This document shows positions 41,262 through 52,554 of a DNA stretch of 64,000 nt, piece after piece. How positions within the stretch are numbered: the stretch's first letter is position 1; each line of letters opens with the position of its first letter. The stretch spans positions 1,426,001 to 1,490,000 of the forward strand of contig NZ_CP084032.1 in the NCBI RefSeq assembly GCF_020181655.1, in the 5' to 3' direction. The notes below the pieces were generated by a model. The model was not told the DNA's origin, ran no database searches, and saw only the letters and a list, made by a program, of their open reading frames with translations. The stretch is from Pectobacterium colocasium (GTDB taxonomy: Bacteria; Pseudomonadota; Gammaproteobacteria; Enterobacterales; Enterobacteriaceae). The translations under genes were made by a program, and so were the position numbers.

Positions 41262-42446
41262 GTGAAAATAAATATAAAAGCGTTGATGCTGACATTATCT
41301 GCATTTACCTGCGTGGCCAGTGCACAGTCTATTAATATTGAAGTGCTGAGTGCGACAGTTAAAGATAAAAAGATTGATGACGCTTCGGTGATTCTACAGA
41401 AGAACGGTGCGCAGTCAGTGACTGCTCGCTCTGATGCCGCAGGCCGTGCAGCGCTTAACGCACCATTCGAGGTGGATCAGGACAGCTTACTTCTTATAAA
41501 AAAAGAAGGGTATTCCGATCTGGTGGTTAAATGCCCGTGCGATGGAATGACTTATGCTATTAGTCCAGTAATGAAAAATCTGGATGGAATGCGAATTGTA
41601 TTAACCTGGGGTGAAAAACCTGACGATTTAGATTCCCACCTTATTTATCCAGGCAACCATATTTATTTCAGCCATAAAAATGGACGCGATGCTAATCTTG
41701 ATGTCGACGACACTGATAGTTTCGGCCCAGAAACTATCACGATTGATAAAAAACATTTAGGCGAAAGTTATATTTATGCCGTTCATGATTATTCGAATGG
41801 TGAGAAGGCTAATTCATTAGCGCTCTCCGCAAGTCGTGCAAAAGTATTTGTCTATGTCGGAAGTTCACAGGTACGGTCGTATTCCGTCCCGTTGAGTAAG
41901 ACAGGGAATATCTGGACGGTTTTCCGTCTTAATCCGAATGGTGATTTTGAAGATATTAATGCCGTTGGTGAGGCTGATTTCACAAAAGTGAAGGAGGATG
42001 TTGATGCACTGCCAATGGCGTTAAACCCCGCGCAAGCTGCACTTCTGGCGGGTGTTTCCGCCCCTGCGAATGCCGAGTTAGCAAAAAGCCTTAACCGTGA
42101 CGGTGAAGCGGCCTATGGGCGCGGTGAGTTAGAACAGGCCACGACGCTGTTCCTGGCTGCGATCGAGCAGGACAGCGCATTTGGTCAGGCATACAGTAAT
42201 CTGGGTCTGGCTTATCAAAAACGGGGCAATATTGCCGAAGCTATCTGGGCCAACCGTAAAGCGATTGCGCTGGCAAGTGGTAACAATGCGGCGACCACGC
42301 GTGCCAGCTCGTACTACAACATTGCAAAAATCTACGAGAATGCGGGTCAGTTCAGCGATGCCCTTCAGCATTATGAACTAGCGAAAAGCCAGAAAAGTAA
42401 CACCGTTTACGATAAGGCGATCGAACGCATGAAAGCGAAGAGGTAA
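41262..42446 (+). CDS. Secreted TPR protein with YfaP/DUF2135-like domain, function unknown
   Basis: 394 residues. Cleavable signal peptide (KINIKALMLTLSAFTCVASA, about 1-21). Residues about 24-105 look like a carboxypeptidase-regulatory (CNA-B-type) beta domain (DDASVILQKNGAQSVTARSDAAGRAAL). Residues about 110-215 carry LTWGEKPDDLDSHLIYPG, LDVDDTDSFGPETITI and YIYAVHDYSN, reminiscent of DUF2135/YfaP-like domains. Residues about 275-390 form TPR units (GQAYSNLGLAYQKRGNIAEAI, SYYNIAKIYENAGQFSDAL). It starts with GTG after AAGGGG. It lies alone between the suc terminator and its own. Periplasmic or exported location inferred; no function known. Confidence 0.8.
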   Translation: MKINIKALMLTLSAFTCVASAQSINIEVLSATVKDKKIDDASVILQKNGAQSVTARSDAAGRAALNAPFEVDQDSLLLIKKEGYSDLVVKCPCDGMTYAISPVMKNLDGMRIVLTWGEKPDDLDSHLIYPGNHIYFSHKNGRDANLDVDDTDSFGPETITIDKKHLGESYIYAVHDYSNGEKANSLALSASRAKVFVYVGSSQVRSYSVPLSKTGNIWTVFRLNPNGDFEDINAVGEADFTKVKEDVDALPMALNPAQAALLAGVSAPANAELAKSLNRDGEAAYGRGELEQATTLFLAAIEQDSAFGQAYSNLGLAYQKRGNIAEAIWANRKAIALASGNNAATTRASSYYNIAKIYENAGQFSDALQHYELAKSQKSNTVYDKAIERMKAKR

Positions 42447-42488
42447 ACGATAGCAGCTTGCTGTACATCACCTAATCTGTAACCACAG

Positions 42489-42513
42489 CGGAGGCCCTTT
42501 TGGCCTCCGTTTT
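42489..42513 (+). terminator. Rho-independent terminator after the TPR gene
   Basis: Perfect stem cggaggcc / ggcctccg with a 5-nt loop and four T, 43 bases after the stop. Confidence 0.88.
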
Positions 42514-43156
42514 GGTATGGTGCGTTACAAACGGGCGGACGCTGATGGTAAGGGCGTTCACCACGAAAATGCCCTGTGGATGTCAGCAATAAAAAATAAA
42601 AATCTGACATAAAATAAAAGATAAGAAATGCATGTGAATAATCGATAACGGGAAGTAAAAATTATATTGCCGAATTAATTTTAATTAAACCTAAAAATCA
42701 CATTGCATTAACAATAAGTGCAATAAAGAAATTAATGCAACTCACCAATCACGAGAAAAGCGTTAAATTGTTTTAGATCAAAAAACGCCTCTGGATATAA
42801 TTTCTGAAATAGGCTTAAATTGCGCGAGGTCAATTATCGCCGTTCATGCTATTTAGTCGGTAAGTTGATTTGAAGCCAAAAACCTAGTCTGGGTCACGTA
42901 AAAACCTATTTATTGTAGGGGATTACAGGCGTAATATACGGCTACCTCCCTATGGGGTACGCTACTTGTAATACTTGTGATTTATCTTGAGCTTGCTGTC
43001 GGGGTGTGACTGCCCTGGTGAACGGTATTTATAGCGTTTGTTACAGCCTGTGTTAAAGCAATTCTTGTTGTGTTCTTTTGGGTGTAATGGCCGGATGTTT
43101 GGCGGCTTGTCAGCGTTTGCAAGCTAATCCCTTCCTGCGAGGAGCAAGGAGTCAAA
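42514..43156 (+). other. cydA upstream regulatory region
   Basis: About 640 bases with no gene. The E. coli cydAB promoter region is similarly long and controlled by ArcA and FNR. An FNR-like site is at 42768-42781. Individual promoter hexamers were not assigned. Confidence 0.6.
42768..42781. promoter_or_regulatory. FNR-like site upstream of cydA
   Basis: TTGTT-TTAG-ATCAA, one mismatch from the FNR consensus TTGAT-N4-ATCAA, about 375 bases upstream of the cydA start. Biologically sensible for an oxygen-regulated oxidase but based on one short match. Confidence 0.5.
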
Positions 43157-44725
43157 ATGTTTGATGTAGTCGAACTGTCACGTTTACAGTTTGCCTTAAC
43201 TGCAATGTACCATTTTCTATTCGTACCATTAACGCTGGGGATGGCGTTTTTGCTGGCGATTATGGAAACGGTATATGTGCTGTCCGGCAAACAAATCTAT
43301 AAAGATATGACCAAATTCTGGGGCAAGTTATTCGCTATTAACTTCGCTCTGGGGGTCGCTACCGGATTGACCATGGAGTTTCAATTCGGAACCAACTGGT
43401 CATATTTCTCTCACTACGTCGGGGATATTTTCGGCGCGCCGTTGGCGATTGAAGGCCTGATGGCATTCTTCCTGGAATCGACCTTTGTTGGCTTGTTCTT
43501 CTTCGGCTGGGACCGTTTAGGAAAAGTGCAGCATATGGCCGTTACCTGGTTGGTCGCGCTGGGCTCTAACTTCTCCGCACTGTGGATTCTGGTTGCCAAT
43601 GGCTGGATGCAGAACCCCATCGCATCGGATTTCAATTTCGAAACCATGCGTATGGAAATGGTGAGCTTCGCCGATCTGGTGCTGAACCCGGTTGCTCAGG
43701 TGAAATTCGTTCACACGGTGGCCGCGGGTTACTGTACGGGCGCGATGTTCATCCTGGGTATCAGTTCTTACTATCTGCTGAAAGGCCGCGATGTTGCGTT
43801 TGCCAAGCGTTCATTCGCTATTGCAGCAAGTTTTGGTTTGGCTGCGGTACTGTCTGTTATCGTGCTGGGTGATGAATCCGGTTATGAAATGGGCGATGTG
43901 CAGAAAACCAAACTGGCAGCGATTGAAGCCGAATGGGAAACTCAGCCCGCTCCGGCATCCTTCACCCTGATCGGTATTCCAAACCAGGATACGATGGAAA
44001 ACAACTATGCCATCAAGATTCCTTATGTTCTGGGACTGATCGCTACCCGTTCAACGGACAAGCAAGTTACTGGTCTGAAAGAGCTGATGGAAATGCACGA
44101 AGTGCGTATCCGTAACGGTATGAAAGCCTATCAGCTGTTGGAAGAACTACGCGCAGGCAATACCGATCCGGCAGTAAAAGAAGCGTTCAACCAGTCTAAG
44201 CAGGATCTGGGTTATGGCATGCTGCTGAAACGCTATACGCCGAAAGTCTCTGATGCGACTGAAGCGCAAATCCAGCAGGCGACCAAAGATTCTATTCCAC
44301 GCGTTGCACCGCTGTATTTCTCTTTCCGTATCATGGTTGCATGTGGCGTACTGATGCTGTTGATTATCGGCCTGTCTTTCTGGACGGTTCTGCGTGGCAA
44401 AATTGGTCAGAAAAAATGGCTGCACCGTGCTGCGTTGTACGGTATTCCGTTGCCGTGGATTGCTGTTGAAGCAGGCTGGTTTGTGGCTGAATACGGCCGT
44501 CAACCTTGGGCCATCGGTGAAATTCTGCCAACGGCTGTCGCCACGTCATCACTGACAGCAGGGGATATTCTGTTCTCTATGGCGCTGATTTGTGGTCTGT
44601 ATACGCTATTCCTGGTTGCAGAAATGTATCTGATGTTCAAATACGCACGCCTGGGCCCAAGTAGCCTGAGAACGGGGCGCTACCACTTTGAACAACCTAT
44701 AGCAGCTGCGCAGGAAGCACGGTAA
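43157..44725 (+). CDS. cydA: Cytochrome bd-I ubiquinol oxidase subunit I
   Basis: Heme-bearing subunit of the high-affinity terminal oxidase. 522 residues, as in E. coli. Heme ligand His19 in [14 protein letters not shown], a second His (about 186) in [13 protein letters not shown], the Q-loop after residue about 250, and the conserved [14 protein letters not shown] long insert after the Q-loop makes this the long (E. coli-type) form. A strong AAGGAG site precedes the ATG. Confidence 0.98.
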   Translation: MFDVVELSRLQFALTAMYHFLFVPLTLGMAFLLAIMETVYVLSGKQIYKDMTKFWGKLFAINFALGVATGLTMEFQFGTNWSYFSHYVGDIFGAPLAIEGLMAFFLESTFVGLFFFGWDRLGKVQHMAVTWLVALGSNFSALWILVANGWMQNPIASDFNFETMRMEMVSFADLVLNPVAQVKFVHTVAAGYCTGAMFILGISSYYLLKGRDVAFAKRSFAIAASFGLAAVLSVIVLGDESGYEMGDVQKTKLAAIEAEWETQPAPASFTLIGIPNQDTMENNYAIKIPYVLGLIATRSTDKQVTGLKELMEMHEVRIRNGMKAYQLLEELRAGNTDPAVKEAFNQSKQDLGYGMLLKRYTPKVSDATEAQIQQATKDSIPRVAPLYFSFRIMVACGVLMLLIIGLSFWTVLRGKIGQKKWLHRAALYGIPLPWIAVEAGWFVAEYGRQPWAIGEILPTAVATSSLTAGDILFSMALICGLYTLFLVAEMYLMFKYARLGPSSLRTGRYHFEQPIAAAQEAR

Positions 44726-44738
44726 ACAGGAGTCCACT

Positions 44739-45878
44739 ATGTTTGAATATGAAGTCTTGCGTTTTATCTGGTGGCTGTTGATCGGTATTTTGCTGATTGG
44801 CTTCGCTATCACTGATGGTTTTGACATGGGCGTGGGCATTCTGGTGCGTCTGATGGGACGTGGCGATACCGAACGTCGTGTCATGATTAACAGTATTGCA
44901 CCGCACTGGGACGGTAATCAGGTGTGGCTAATCACCGCCGGTGGTGCGCTGTTTGCTGCCTGGCCGATGGTCTACGCTGCCGCGTTCTCCGGCTTTTACG
45001 TGGCGATGATTCTGGTGTTGGCATCACTGTTCTTCCGTCCTGTCGGCTTCGATTATCGCTCGAAAATCGAGGATCCGCGGTGGCGTGGCATGTGGGACTG
45101 GGGCATTTTCATCGGTAGCTTTGTTCCGCCGGTGGTGATCGGTGTGGCGTTTGGCAACCTGTTACAAGGTGTGCCGTTCCATGTCGATGAATATCTGCGT
45201 CTGTACTACACCGGAAACTTCTTCCAACTGCTGAATCCGTTTGGTTTATTGGCTGGCGTGGTTAGCCTGACCATGATCCTGACTCAGGGCGCGACTTACC
45301 TGATGATGCGGACCACGGGCGATCTGCACGTGCGTTCCAAATCTGCTGCGCAGATCTCTGCGCTGGTGATGATGGTAACGTTTGCTCTGGCTGGTGTGTG
45401 GGTCGTTTACGGTATTGATGGTTATGTGGTGACGTCTGCGATTAACACTGCGGCTGAATCTAATCCGTTGCATAAAGAAGTCGCTCATCAGGCGGGAGCC
45501 TGGTTGATCAACTTCAATAATTACCCTGTACTGTGGGCAATTCCTGCTCTGGGCGTCGTATTGCCCGTGCTGACTACAGTGATGGCGCGCGCAGAGAAAG
45601 GGGCATGGGCATTCCTGTTTTCTTCTCTGACTATCGCCTGTGTGATTCTGACTGCTGGGGTTGCCATGTTCCCGTTCATCATGCCGTCAGTCACCGTGCC
45701 TAACGCGAGTCTGACAATGTGGGATGCGACGTCGAGCCTGCTTACCCTGAAAGTCATGACGGTGGTTGCGATTATTTTTGTTCCTATCGTGCTGTCTTAT
45801 ACCGCATGGTGTTACTACAAGATGTTCGGTCGCATTACCAAAGAGCAGATTGAGCAAAACACTCACTCTATGTACTAA
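44739..45878 (+). CDS. cydB: Cytochrome bd-I ubiquinol oxidase subunit II
   Basis: 379 residues, as in E. coli, eight membrane helices. Start MFEYEVLRFIWWLLIGILLIGFAITDGFDMG; conserved APHWDGNQVWLITAGGALFAAWP. It follows cydA after 13 bases with an AACAGGAG site. Confidence 0.98.
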   Translation: MFEYEVLRFIWWLLIGILLIGFAITDGFDMGVGILVRLMGRGDTERRVMINSIAPHWDGNQVWLITAGGALFAAWPMVYAAAFSGFYVAMILVLASLFFRPVGFDYRSKIEDPRWRGMWDWGIFIGSFVPPVVIGVAFGNLLQGVPFHVDEYLRLYYTGNFFQLLNPFGLLAGVVSLTMILTQGATYLMMRTTGDLHVRSKSAAQISALVMMVTFALAGVWVVYGIDGYVVTSAINTAAESNPLHKEVAHQAGAWLINFNNYPVLWAIPALGVVLPVLTTVMARAEKGAWAFLFSSLTIACVILTAGVAMFPFIMPSVTVPNASLTMWDATSSLLTLKVMTVVAIIFVPIVLSYTAWCYYKMFGRITKEQIEQNTHSMY

Positions 45879-45894
45879 GTAAGGAGCTTAATTT

Positions 45895-46011
45895 ATGTGG
45901 TATTTTGCCTGGATACTCGGAACGCTTCTTGCTTGCTCACTAGGGATTATTACGGCCCTGGCGCTTGAGCAGAGTGAGGCAAGCAAAGCGGCTGAAGAAG
46001 ATAAGCAATGA
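45895..46011 (+). CDS. cydX: Cytochrome bd-I small subunit CydX
   Basis: 38-residue membrane peptide starting MWYFAWILGTLLACSLG and ending in a polar tail (EQSEASKAAEEDKQ); E. coli CydX has 37 residues and the same first 15. Required for oxidase stability in E. coli. AAGGAG lies 9 nt before the ATG. Its stop overlaps the ybgE start (ATGA). Confidence 0.95.
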   Translation: MWYFAWILGTLLACSLGIITALALEQSEASKAAEEDKQ

Positions 46012-46301
46012 ATGATCTGGTCGATAAACTCTATCGCCTGATGGATAAGAGCCCGATAAGGGCTCTTTCCCTTATCATGGCGTTGCTGCTGGCGGGCTGT
46101 GTATTCTGGGATCCGACGCGCTTTGCGGCGCGAACCAGTGAACTCGCGGTTTGGCAGGGGCTACTACTGATTTGGGCCGTTTGTGCTGGCGTTGTTCACG
46201 GCGTTGGTTTTCGTCCGCATCGCCTGCTCTGGCGTGCGTTTTTCGCACCATTTCCTGCCTTTGTGATCCTGTGCGCAGGATTGTACTATTTCTTCGGTTA
46301 A
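46008..46301 (+). CDS. ybgE: Cyd operon protein YbgE
   Basis: 97 residues, same as E. coli YbgE, with about three membrane helices (ALSLIMALLLAGCVFW, LLLIWAVCAGVVHGVGF, APFPAFVILCAGLYYFF). Overlaps cydX by 4 bases. Known family of the cyd operon; biochemical role unclear. Confidence 0.92.
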   Translation: MNDLVDKLYRLMDKSPIRALSLIMALLLAGCVFWDPTRFAARTSELAVWQGLLLIWAVCAGVVHGVGFRPHRLLWRAFFAPFPAFVILCAGLYYFFG

Positions 46302-46434
46302 AATAGTCTCCTATTCCATTTAGTTATGGGTTGCTTGCAGCCCATAATTATTTTCTTTCCGCTGTCACAATCCATTCCAAACCTCATTTCTCTTGCGTAT
46401 AGTAGCGAGGTTTAATGCATTACCGGGATGTAGA

Positions 46435-47522
<1,088 letters not shown>

Positions 47523-47534
47523 TCAGGGGGGATC

Positions 47535-47960
47535 ATGGCACGAGTACGCAGAGGTCGTCGTGAACTGAAATCCGAGATCAACATTGTTCCGTTACTGGAC
47601 GTGCTGTTGGTGCTGTTGCTGATTTTTATGGCGACAGCCCCCATTATTACGCAGAGCGTTGAGGTGGATCTGCCGGACGCGACCGACTCAAAAACGGTCT
47701 CCAGCAATGATAATCCGCCCGTGATCGTAGAGGTTTCAGGCATAGGACAATATAGTCTGGTTGTTGAACAAAACCGTATGGAACAACTTCCAGCAGAACA
47801 AGTGGTTGCTGAAGCGCAATCACGGTTGTCAACCAATCCCAAGACCGTCTTTTTGATTGGTGGCGCGAAGGATGTTCCTTATGATGAGATCATTAAAGCG
47901 TTGAATTTATTGCATCAGGCTGGCGTGAAATCCGTTGGTTTGATGACACAACCGATTTAA
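47535..47960 (+). CDS. tolR: Tol-Pal system protein TolR
   Basis: 141 residues, one membrane helix (about 18-40) with the proton-path Asp in IVPLLDVLLVLLLIFMATAPI, then a periplasmic domain ending in GGAKDVPYDEIIKALNLLHQAGVKSVG. ExbD/TolR family. GGGGG-type ribosome site before the ATG, 12 bases after tolQ. Confidence 0.97.
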   Translation: MARVRRGRRELKSEINIVPLLDVLLVLLLIFMATAPIITQSVEVDLPDATDSKTVSSNDNPPVIVEVSGIGQYSLVVEQNRMEQLPAEQVVAEAQSRLSTNPKTVFLIGGAKDVPYDEIIKALNLLHQAGVKSVGLMTQPI

Positions 47961-48024
47961 ATGAGCGCATCACGGTAATGATCGTTAAGCCTATTTCTGG
48001 CAACACTGTTTTTGGGAATCGCTT

Positions 48025-49200
48025 GTGCTAAAGGCAAACGAACAAAACGATAAGCTGAAACGCGCCGTTATTATCTCGGCTGTTTTGCACATCATACTGA
48101 TTGCTTTGCTGCTCTGGAGTTCGTCGACACAAACGATGGATGCCAGCGGGGGCGGCGGAGGCTCGTCAATTGATGCCGTCATGGTCGATCCGAGCGCAGT
48201 GGTGGAGCAATATAACCGCCAACAGCAGCAGCAGACTGATGCAAAACGTTCTGAGCAGCAGCGTCAAAAGCAGGCTGAACGGCAGGCCGAAGAGCTTCAA
48301 CAGAAGCAAGCGGCTGAACAGCAGCGGCTGAAAGAGCTGGAAAAAGAGCGTCTGCAAGCGCAGGAAGAGGCGAAAAAGCAGGCTCAGGAACAAGCAGAAC
48401 AGCGTAACCAGGCTGAAGCTGCGGCTCAGCAGGCAAAAGAACAGCAGAAACAAGCCGAAGCGGCGGCAGCCAAAGCGAAGGCTGAAGCCGAACAACAGGC
48501 GAAAGCGGCGGCAGACGCTAAGAAGAAAGCGGAAGACGAAGCGAAGAAACAGGCTGCCGCGGCCGCTGCTGCTAAGAAGCAGGCGGAAGAAGAAGCCAAG
48601 GAAAAAGCTGCGGAAGCGGCTAAGCAGAAGGCAGCAGAAACCGCGAAAGCCGAAGCAGCCAAGGCAGCCGCAGAGGCTGAACAAGCTAAACAAAAAGCAG
48701 CAGCCGAGGCGGCTAAGCAAAAAGCTGATGCTGAAGCAGCGAAAAAAGCAGAAGCAGCCGCTGCAGCTAAGAAAGCGGCTGATGAGAAAAAGAAAGCAGC
48801 AGCAGAAGCGGCTAAGCAGGAAAGCGCCGTTGACGACTTGCTGGGCGGCCTGGCTTCATCGAAAAATGCGCCGAAGTCTGGCGGCGGGGCGCCTGCGGGC
48901 ACAGGCAACAATAAGAAGAGCGGTGCATCAGGTGCAGCGCTGGATAGCTATGGTGGTCAGGTGCGTTCAGCCATTCAGAGTAAGTTTTATGATTGGCAGC
49001 TCTATAAAGGACGCACCTGTACATTACGGATTAAACTGGCACCAGATGGCTTACTGATTGATGTCACTGCTGAAGACGGCGATCCGGCATTGTGCCAGGC
49101 GGCTATTGCGGCTGCCAAACAGGCCAGAATACCGAAGCCACCGAGCACAGAGGTTTATGAGGCTTTCAAAAACGCGCCGATAGACTTTAAACCGCAGTAA
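48025..49200 (+). CDS. tolA: Tol-Pal system protein TolA
   Basis: 391 residues (E. coli 421). Domain I: membrane helix at about 13-33 (AVIISAVLHIILIALLLWSSS). Domain II: about 200 residues of Ala/Lys/Glu/Gln-rich helix spanning the periplasm, shorter than in E. coli. Domain III: C-terminal globular domain (GGQVRSAIQSKFYDWQLYKG, CTLRIKLAPDGLLIDV) that meets TolB, Pal, CpoB and colicins or phage. Starts with GTG. The repeated codons explain long antisense open frames on the other strand. Confidence 0.96.
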   Translation: MLKANEQNDKLKRAVIISAVLHIILIALLLWSSSTQTMDASGGGGGSSIDAVMVDPSAVVEQYNRQQQQQTDAKRSEQQRQKQAERQAEELQQKQAAEQQRLKELEKERLQAQEEAKKQAQEQAEQRNQAEAAAQQAKEQQKQAEAAAAKAKAEAEQQAKAAADAKKKAEDEAKKQAAAAAAAKKQAEEEAKEKAAEAAKQKAAETAKAEAAKAAAEAEQAKQKAAAEAAKQKADAEAAKKAEAAAAAKKAADEKKKAAAEAAKQESAVDDLLGGLASSKNAPKSGGGAPAGTGNNKKSGASGAALDSYGGQVRSAIQSKFYDWQLYKGRTCTLRIKLAPDGLLIDVTAEDGDPALCQAAIAAAKQARIPKPPSTEVYEAFKNAPIDFKPQ

Positions 49201-49338
49201 CCGGGCTGTTTACCCAATAGATTTAAGATTATTACGATGGTAAATAAACCAGGTTATGTTGTTTTGTTGACATTGGTTTGTTTTTGTTAAAATTCTGCTA
49301 ATTTATCGTAGACTTCGAGTCTGGATAAGGGAGATGAG

Positions 49339-50631
49339 ATGAAGCAAGTACTGAAAGTTGCAGTAAGCTTTTTAATGCTGTGGGCAGCGGCGCTGCACGC
49401 GGAAGTACGCATAGAGATTACCCAAGGGGTAGACTCTGCGCGTCCTATCGGTGTGGTTCCGTTCAAATGGGCGGGGCCTGGCGCTGCGCCTGAAGACGTA
49501 GGCGGCATTGTGGGTGCTGATTTACGCAACAGCGGCAAATTCAACCCGATCGACGCAAACCGCATGCCACAGCAGCCTGCGACGGCATCTGAGGTCACGC
49601 CTGCTGCATGGACGGCGCTGGGTATTGATGCGGTTGTGGTTGGTCAGGTTCAACCGAGTGCCGATGGCAGCTATCTGGTTTCTTACCAGCTCGTCGATAC
49701 CTCAGGTAACCCAGGTAACGTTCTGGCTCAGAATCAGTTCAAAGTCACTAAGCAATGGCTGCGCTATGCTGCACACACGGCCAGCGATGAAGTGTTTGAA
49801 AAACTGAGCGGTATCAAAGGTGCATTCCGTACCCGTATCGCTTACGTTGTTCAGACCAACGGCGGTCAGTTCCCTTATGAACTGCGTGTTGCGGACTATG
49901 ATGGTTACAACCAATTTGTCGTACACCGTTCACCACAGCCGCTGATGTCTCCAGCCTGGTCGGCAGACGGTAGCAAACTCGCTTATGTAACATTTGAAAG
50001 TGGTCGTTCTGCGCTGGTTATCCAGACGCTGGCAAATGGTGCGATCCGTCAGGTTGCTTCTTTCCCACGTCACAACGGCGCGCCTTCTTTCTCTCCTGAT
50101 GGCAGCAAACTGGCATTCGCGCTCTCCAAGAGCGGTAGCCTGAACCTGTATGTCATGAATCTGGGATCGGGTCAAATCAGCCAGGTGACGGATGGCCGTA
50201 GCAATAATACGGAGCCAACGTGGTTCCCTGACAGCCAGACCTTGGCCTATACTTCAGATCAGGCTGGCCGTCCTCAGGTTTATAAAGTCAATGTTAACGG
50301 CGGAGCACCGCAGCGTTTGACCTGGGAAGGTTCCCAGAATCAGGATGCTGATGTGAGCGCCGACGGGAAGTTTTTGGTAACGGTTGGCTCTAATGGTGGA
50401 GCTCAGCATATTTCCAAACTGGATCTGGTAACGGGTGCCGTACAAGTATTAACGGACACGTTCCTGGACGAAACGCCAAGTATCGCACCGAATGGCACGA
50501 TGGTGATCTACAGCTCCAAACAAGGACTGGGGTCAGTGCTACAACTGGTTTCGACAGATGGGCGTTTCAAAGCGCGTCTTCCGGCTACTGATGGACAGGT
50601 TAAATTCCCTGCCTGGTCGCCGTATCTATAA
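49339..50631 (+). CDS. tolB: Tol-Pal system protein TolB
   Basis: Periplasmic beta-propeller protein, 430 residues, as in E. coli. Signal peptide ([20 protein letters not shown]), N-terminal domain ([21 protein letters not shown]) then six WD40-like blades with repeated [27 protein letters not shown] and [26 protein letters not shown] before the ATG. Confidence 0.97.
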   Translation: MKQVLKVAVSFLMLWAAALHAEVRIEITQGVDSARPIGVVPFKWAGPGAAPEDVGGIVGADLRNSGKFNPIDANRMPQQPATASEVTPAAWTALGIDAVVVGQVQPSADGSYLVSYQLVDTSGNPGNVLAQNQFKVTKQWLRYAAHTASDEVFEKLSGIKGAFRTRIAYVVQTNGGQFPYELRVADYDGYNQFVVHRSPQPLMSPAWSADGSKLAYVTFESGRSALVIQTLANGAIRQVASFPRHNGAPSFSPDGSKLAFALSKSGSLNLYVMNLGSGQISQVTDGRSNNTEPTWFPDSQTLAYTSDQAGRPQVYKVNVNGGAPQRLTWEGSQNQDADVSADGKFLVTVGSNGGAQHISKLDLVTGAVQVLTDTFLDETPSIAPNGTMVIYSSKQGLGSVLQLVSTDGRFKARLPATDGQVKFPAWSPYL

Positions 50632-50671
50632 GTACAGATATGTACAATAAACTCGTCAAAGGACATAAGAA

Positions 50672-51181
50672 ATGCAATTCAATAAAGTGCTGAAAGGCCT
50701 GATGTTGGCTCTGCCGGTACTGGCAGTGGCCGCTTGTAGCTCCAACAAGAACGCGGACAATGACCAATCTTCCATGGGTGCTGGCAACAACGGCATGATG
50801 GATGGCGGCAACATGTCTTCTTCTGAGCAAGCGCGTTTGCAGATGCAAGAATTACAGCGCAACAACATCGTTTACTTCGGTCTGGACAAGTACGATGTGA
50901 GCTCTGAATTCGCTCAGATGCTGGACGCACACGCTGCATTCCTGCGTAGCAACCCGTCTTACAAAGTGACTATCGAAGGTCACGCGGATGAACGCGGTAC
51001 GCCAGAATACAACATCGCTCTGGGTGAGCGTCGTGCCAACGCGGTACAAATGTACCTGCAGGGTAAAGGCGTTTCTTCCGATCAGATCTCTATCGTTTCT
51101 TACGGTAAAGAGAAACCAGCTGTTCTCGGTCATGACGAAGCGGCGTATGCCAAAAACCGTCGTGCCGTTCTGGTATATTAA
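50672..51181 (+). CDS. pal: Peptidoglycan-associated lipoprotein Pal
   Basis: 169 residues. Lipoprotein signal peptide with the lipobox LAVAAC, lipidated Cys at about 22. The OmpA-like domain binds peptidoglycan ([38 protein letters not shown]). It anchors the outer membrane to the cell wall. AAAGGA ribosome site; 40 bases after tolB. Confidence 0.97.
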   Translation: MQFNKVLKGLMLALPVLAVAACSSNKNADNDQSSMGAGNNGMMDGGNMSSSEQARLQMQELQRNNIVYFGLDKYDVSSEFAQMLDAHAAFLRSNPSYKVTIEGHADERGTPEYNIALGERRANAVQMYLQGKGVSSDQISIVSYGKEKPAVLGHDEAAYAKNRRAVLVY

Positions 51182-51190
51182 GAGAATCGC

Positions 51191-51967
51191 ATGAGCAGTA
51201 ACTTCAGACGTCACCTGTTGGGTCTGTCGTTACTGGTTGGCGTAGCGGTCCCTTGGGCCGCTACTGCCCAAGCGCCAATCAGTAATGTCGGCTCAGGCTC
51301 GGTCGAAGACCGTGTCACTCAATTGGAGCGTATTTCTAACGCTCACAGTCAGCTTTTAACCCAACTTCAGCAGCAGATCTCTGATAATCAGCGTGATATT
51401 GACAGTCTCCGTGGGCAGATTCAGGAAAGTCAGTATCAGTTGAATCAGGTTGTTGAACGGCAGAAGCAAATCTATCAGCAGATTGATGGATTAAGTTCGC
51501 AATCCTCTTCTACACCGACGACAGACGGCACACCTGCCGCTGCTGCGGGTACTGATACCGGTGCAGCCAACACGGCGGCACCGGCCAGTACGGGGGATGC
51601 GAATACGGATTACAATGCCGCAGTCGCGCTTGTGCTGGAGAAAAAACAGTACGATCAGGCGATTAGCGCATTTCAGGCATTCGTCAAGAAGTACCCTGAT
51701 TCAACCTATCAGCCTAATGCGAACTATTGGCTCGGTCAGTTGAATTACAACAAGGGGAAAAAGGACGATGCGGCGTACTATTTCGCCAACGTTGTTAAAA
51801 ATTATCCCAAATCACCAAAAAGCTCCGAGGCATTGCTGAAGGTTGGGGTGATCATGCAGGAAAAAGGTCAGGCTGACAAAGCCAAGGCCGTTTACCAGCA
51901 AGTTGTAAAAATGTACCCCAATACAGAAAGTGCAAAGCAGGCGCAAAAGCGTTTAGCGGGATCGTAA
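51191..51967 (+). CDS. cpoB: Cell division coordinator CpoB
   Basis: 258 residues. Signal peptide (LLGLSLLVGVAVPWAATAQA), N-terminal trimerising coiled coil (RVTQLERISNAHSQLLTQLQ, QLNQVVERQKQIYQQ), a Thr/Ala/Gly-rich linker, then TPR repeats (YNAAVALVLEKKQYDQAISAF, PNANYWLGQLNYNKGKKDDA). Binds TolA and coordinates outer-membrane constriction with PBP1B in E. coli. Confidence 0.96.
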   Translation: MSSNFRRHLLGLSLLVGVAVPWAATAQAPISNVGSGSVEDRVTQLERISNAHSQLLTQLQQQISDNQRDIDSLRGQIQESQYQLNQVVERQKQIYQQIDGLSSQSSSTPTTDGTPAAAAGTDTGAANTAAPASTGDANTDYNAAVALVLEKKQYDQAISAFQAFVKKYPDSTYQPNANYWLGQLNYNKGKKDDAAYYFANVVKNYPKSPKSSEALLKVGVIMQEKGQADKAKAVYQQVVKMYPNTESAKQAQKRLAGS

Positions 51968-52142
51968 TACCGTATTAATTGGCACGAAAATTGCGCAGCA
52001 TGAGCGATTTTTGTGCCTAAACGTCTTAAGAGTAAGCAATCAAACAGTTTTTTAAGAAAATAGGTTGCGCTGAAAATTTAAATCAGTAATATGTGCCGCC
52101 GTTGCCAAGGCAAACAGTGAAACGCTAAAGCAGCATGAAATT

Positions 52143-52218
52143 GGGTCGTTAGCTCAGTCGGTAGAGCAGTTGACTTTTAATCAATTGGTCGCAGGTTCGA
52201 ATCCTGCACGACCCACCA
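52143..52218 (+). tRNA. tRNA-Lys (anticodon TTT), copy 1
   Basis: 76 bases with encoded CCA. Acceptor GGGTCGT / ACGACCC, D-arm GCTC..GAGC, anticodon stem TTGAC / ATCAA-type pairing with loop CTTTTAA, T-arm CAGG / CCTG with GGTTCGAAT. Lysine tRNAs follow the tol-pal cluster in E. coli too. Confidence 0.97.
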
Positions 52219-52258
52219 ATTTCAAGTGTGATAATTGATTTTGAATCGTGAAGGATGA

Positions 52259-52370
52259 GAACCGAAAGGTTCGACAAAATCGGCAGTATCGATTTTGAAC
52301 AACGCGAAGGCGTTGGCTCGAAGGGCGAGTCCGTAGGACGAGTAATCCTGCACGACCCACCAATTTCAAG
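52259..52370 (+). other. Chimeric tRNA-Lys remnant 1 with stem-loop insert
   Basis: The tRNA-Lys 3' end plus 8 flanking bases (52201-52226) is repeated exactly at 52345-52370. Before it is a GGTTCGA motif (52268-52274) and a 70-nt insert of consecutive hairpins: gaacc-GAAA-ggttc, caaaatcg / cgattttg, caacgc-GAAG-gcgttg, gctcg / cgagt and gtcc-GTA-ggac. No 5' half of a tRNA is present. Confidence 0.75.
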
Positions 52371-52411
52371 AACAGTGTTAAGTTAATAAGCATCAAGCAG
52401 TTCCGCATTGC

Positions 52412-52487
52412 GGGTCGTTAGCTCAGTCGGTAGAGCAGTTGACTTTTAATCAATTGGTCGCAGGTTCGAATCCTGCACGACCCACCA
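52412..52487 (+). tRNA. tRNA-Lys (anticodon TTT), copy 2
   Basis: 76 bases, identical by eye to the copy at 52143, with encoded CCA. Confidence 0.97.
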
Positions 52488-52554
52488 TCTCTTAGTAGTT
52501 TAATTCCTCATTACACAATTATTGCTTCTCTCTTCATCCACATAATGTATATCA

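Noticed and set aside
48166..48911. Long minus-strand open frames of 184 and 161 residues, Leu/Phe- or Ala/Ser-rich
   Set aside because: They are antisense to the Ala/Lys/Glu repeat region of tolA, where low-complexity codons keep other frames open.
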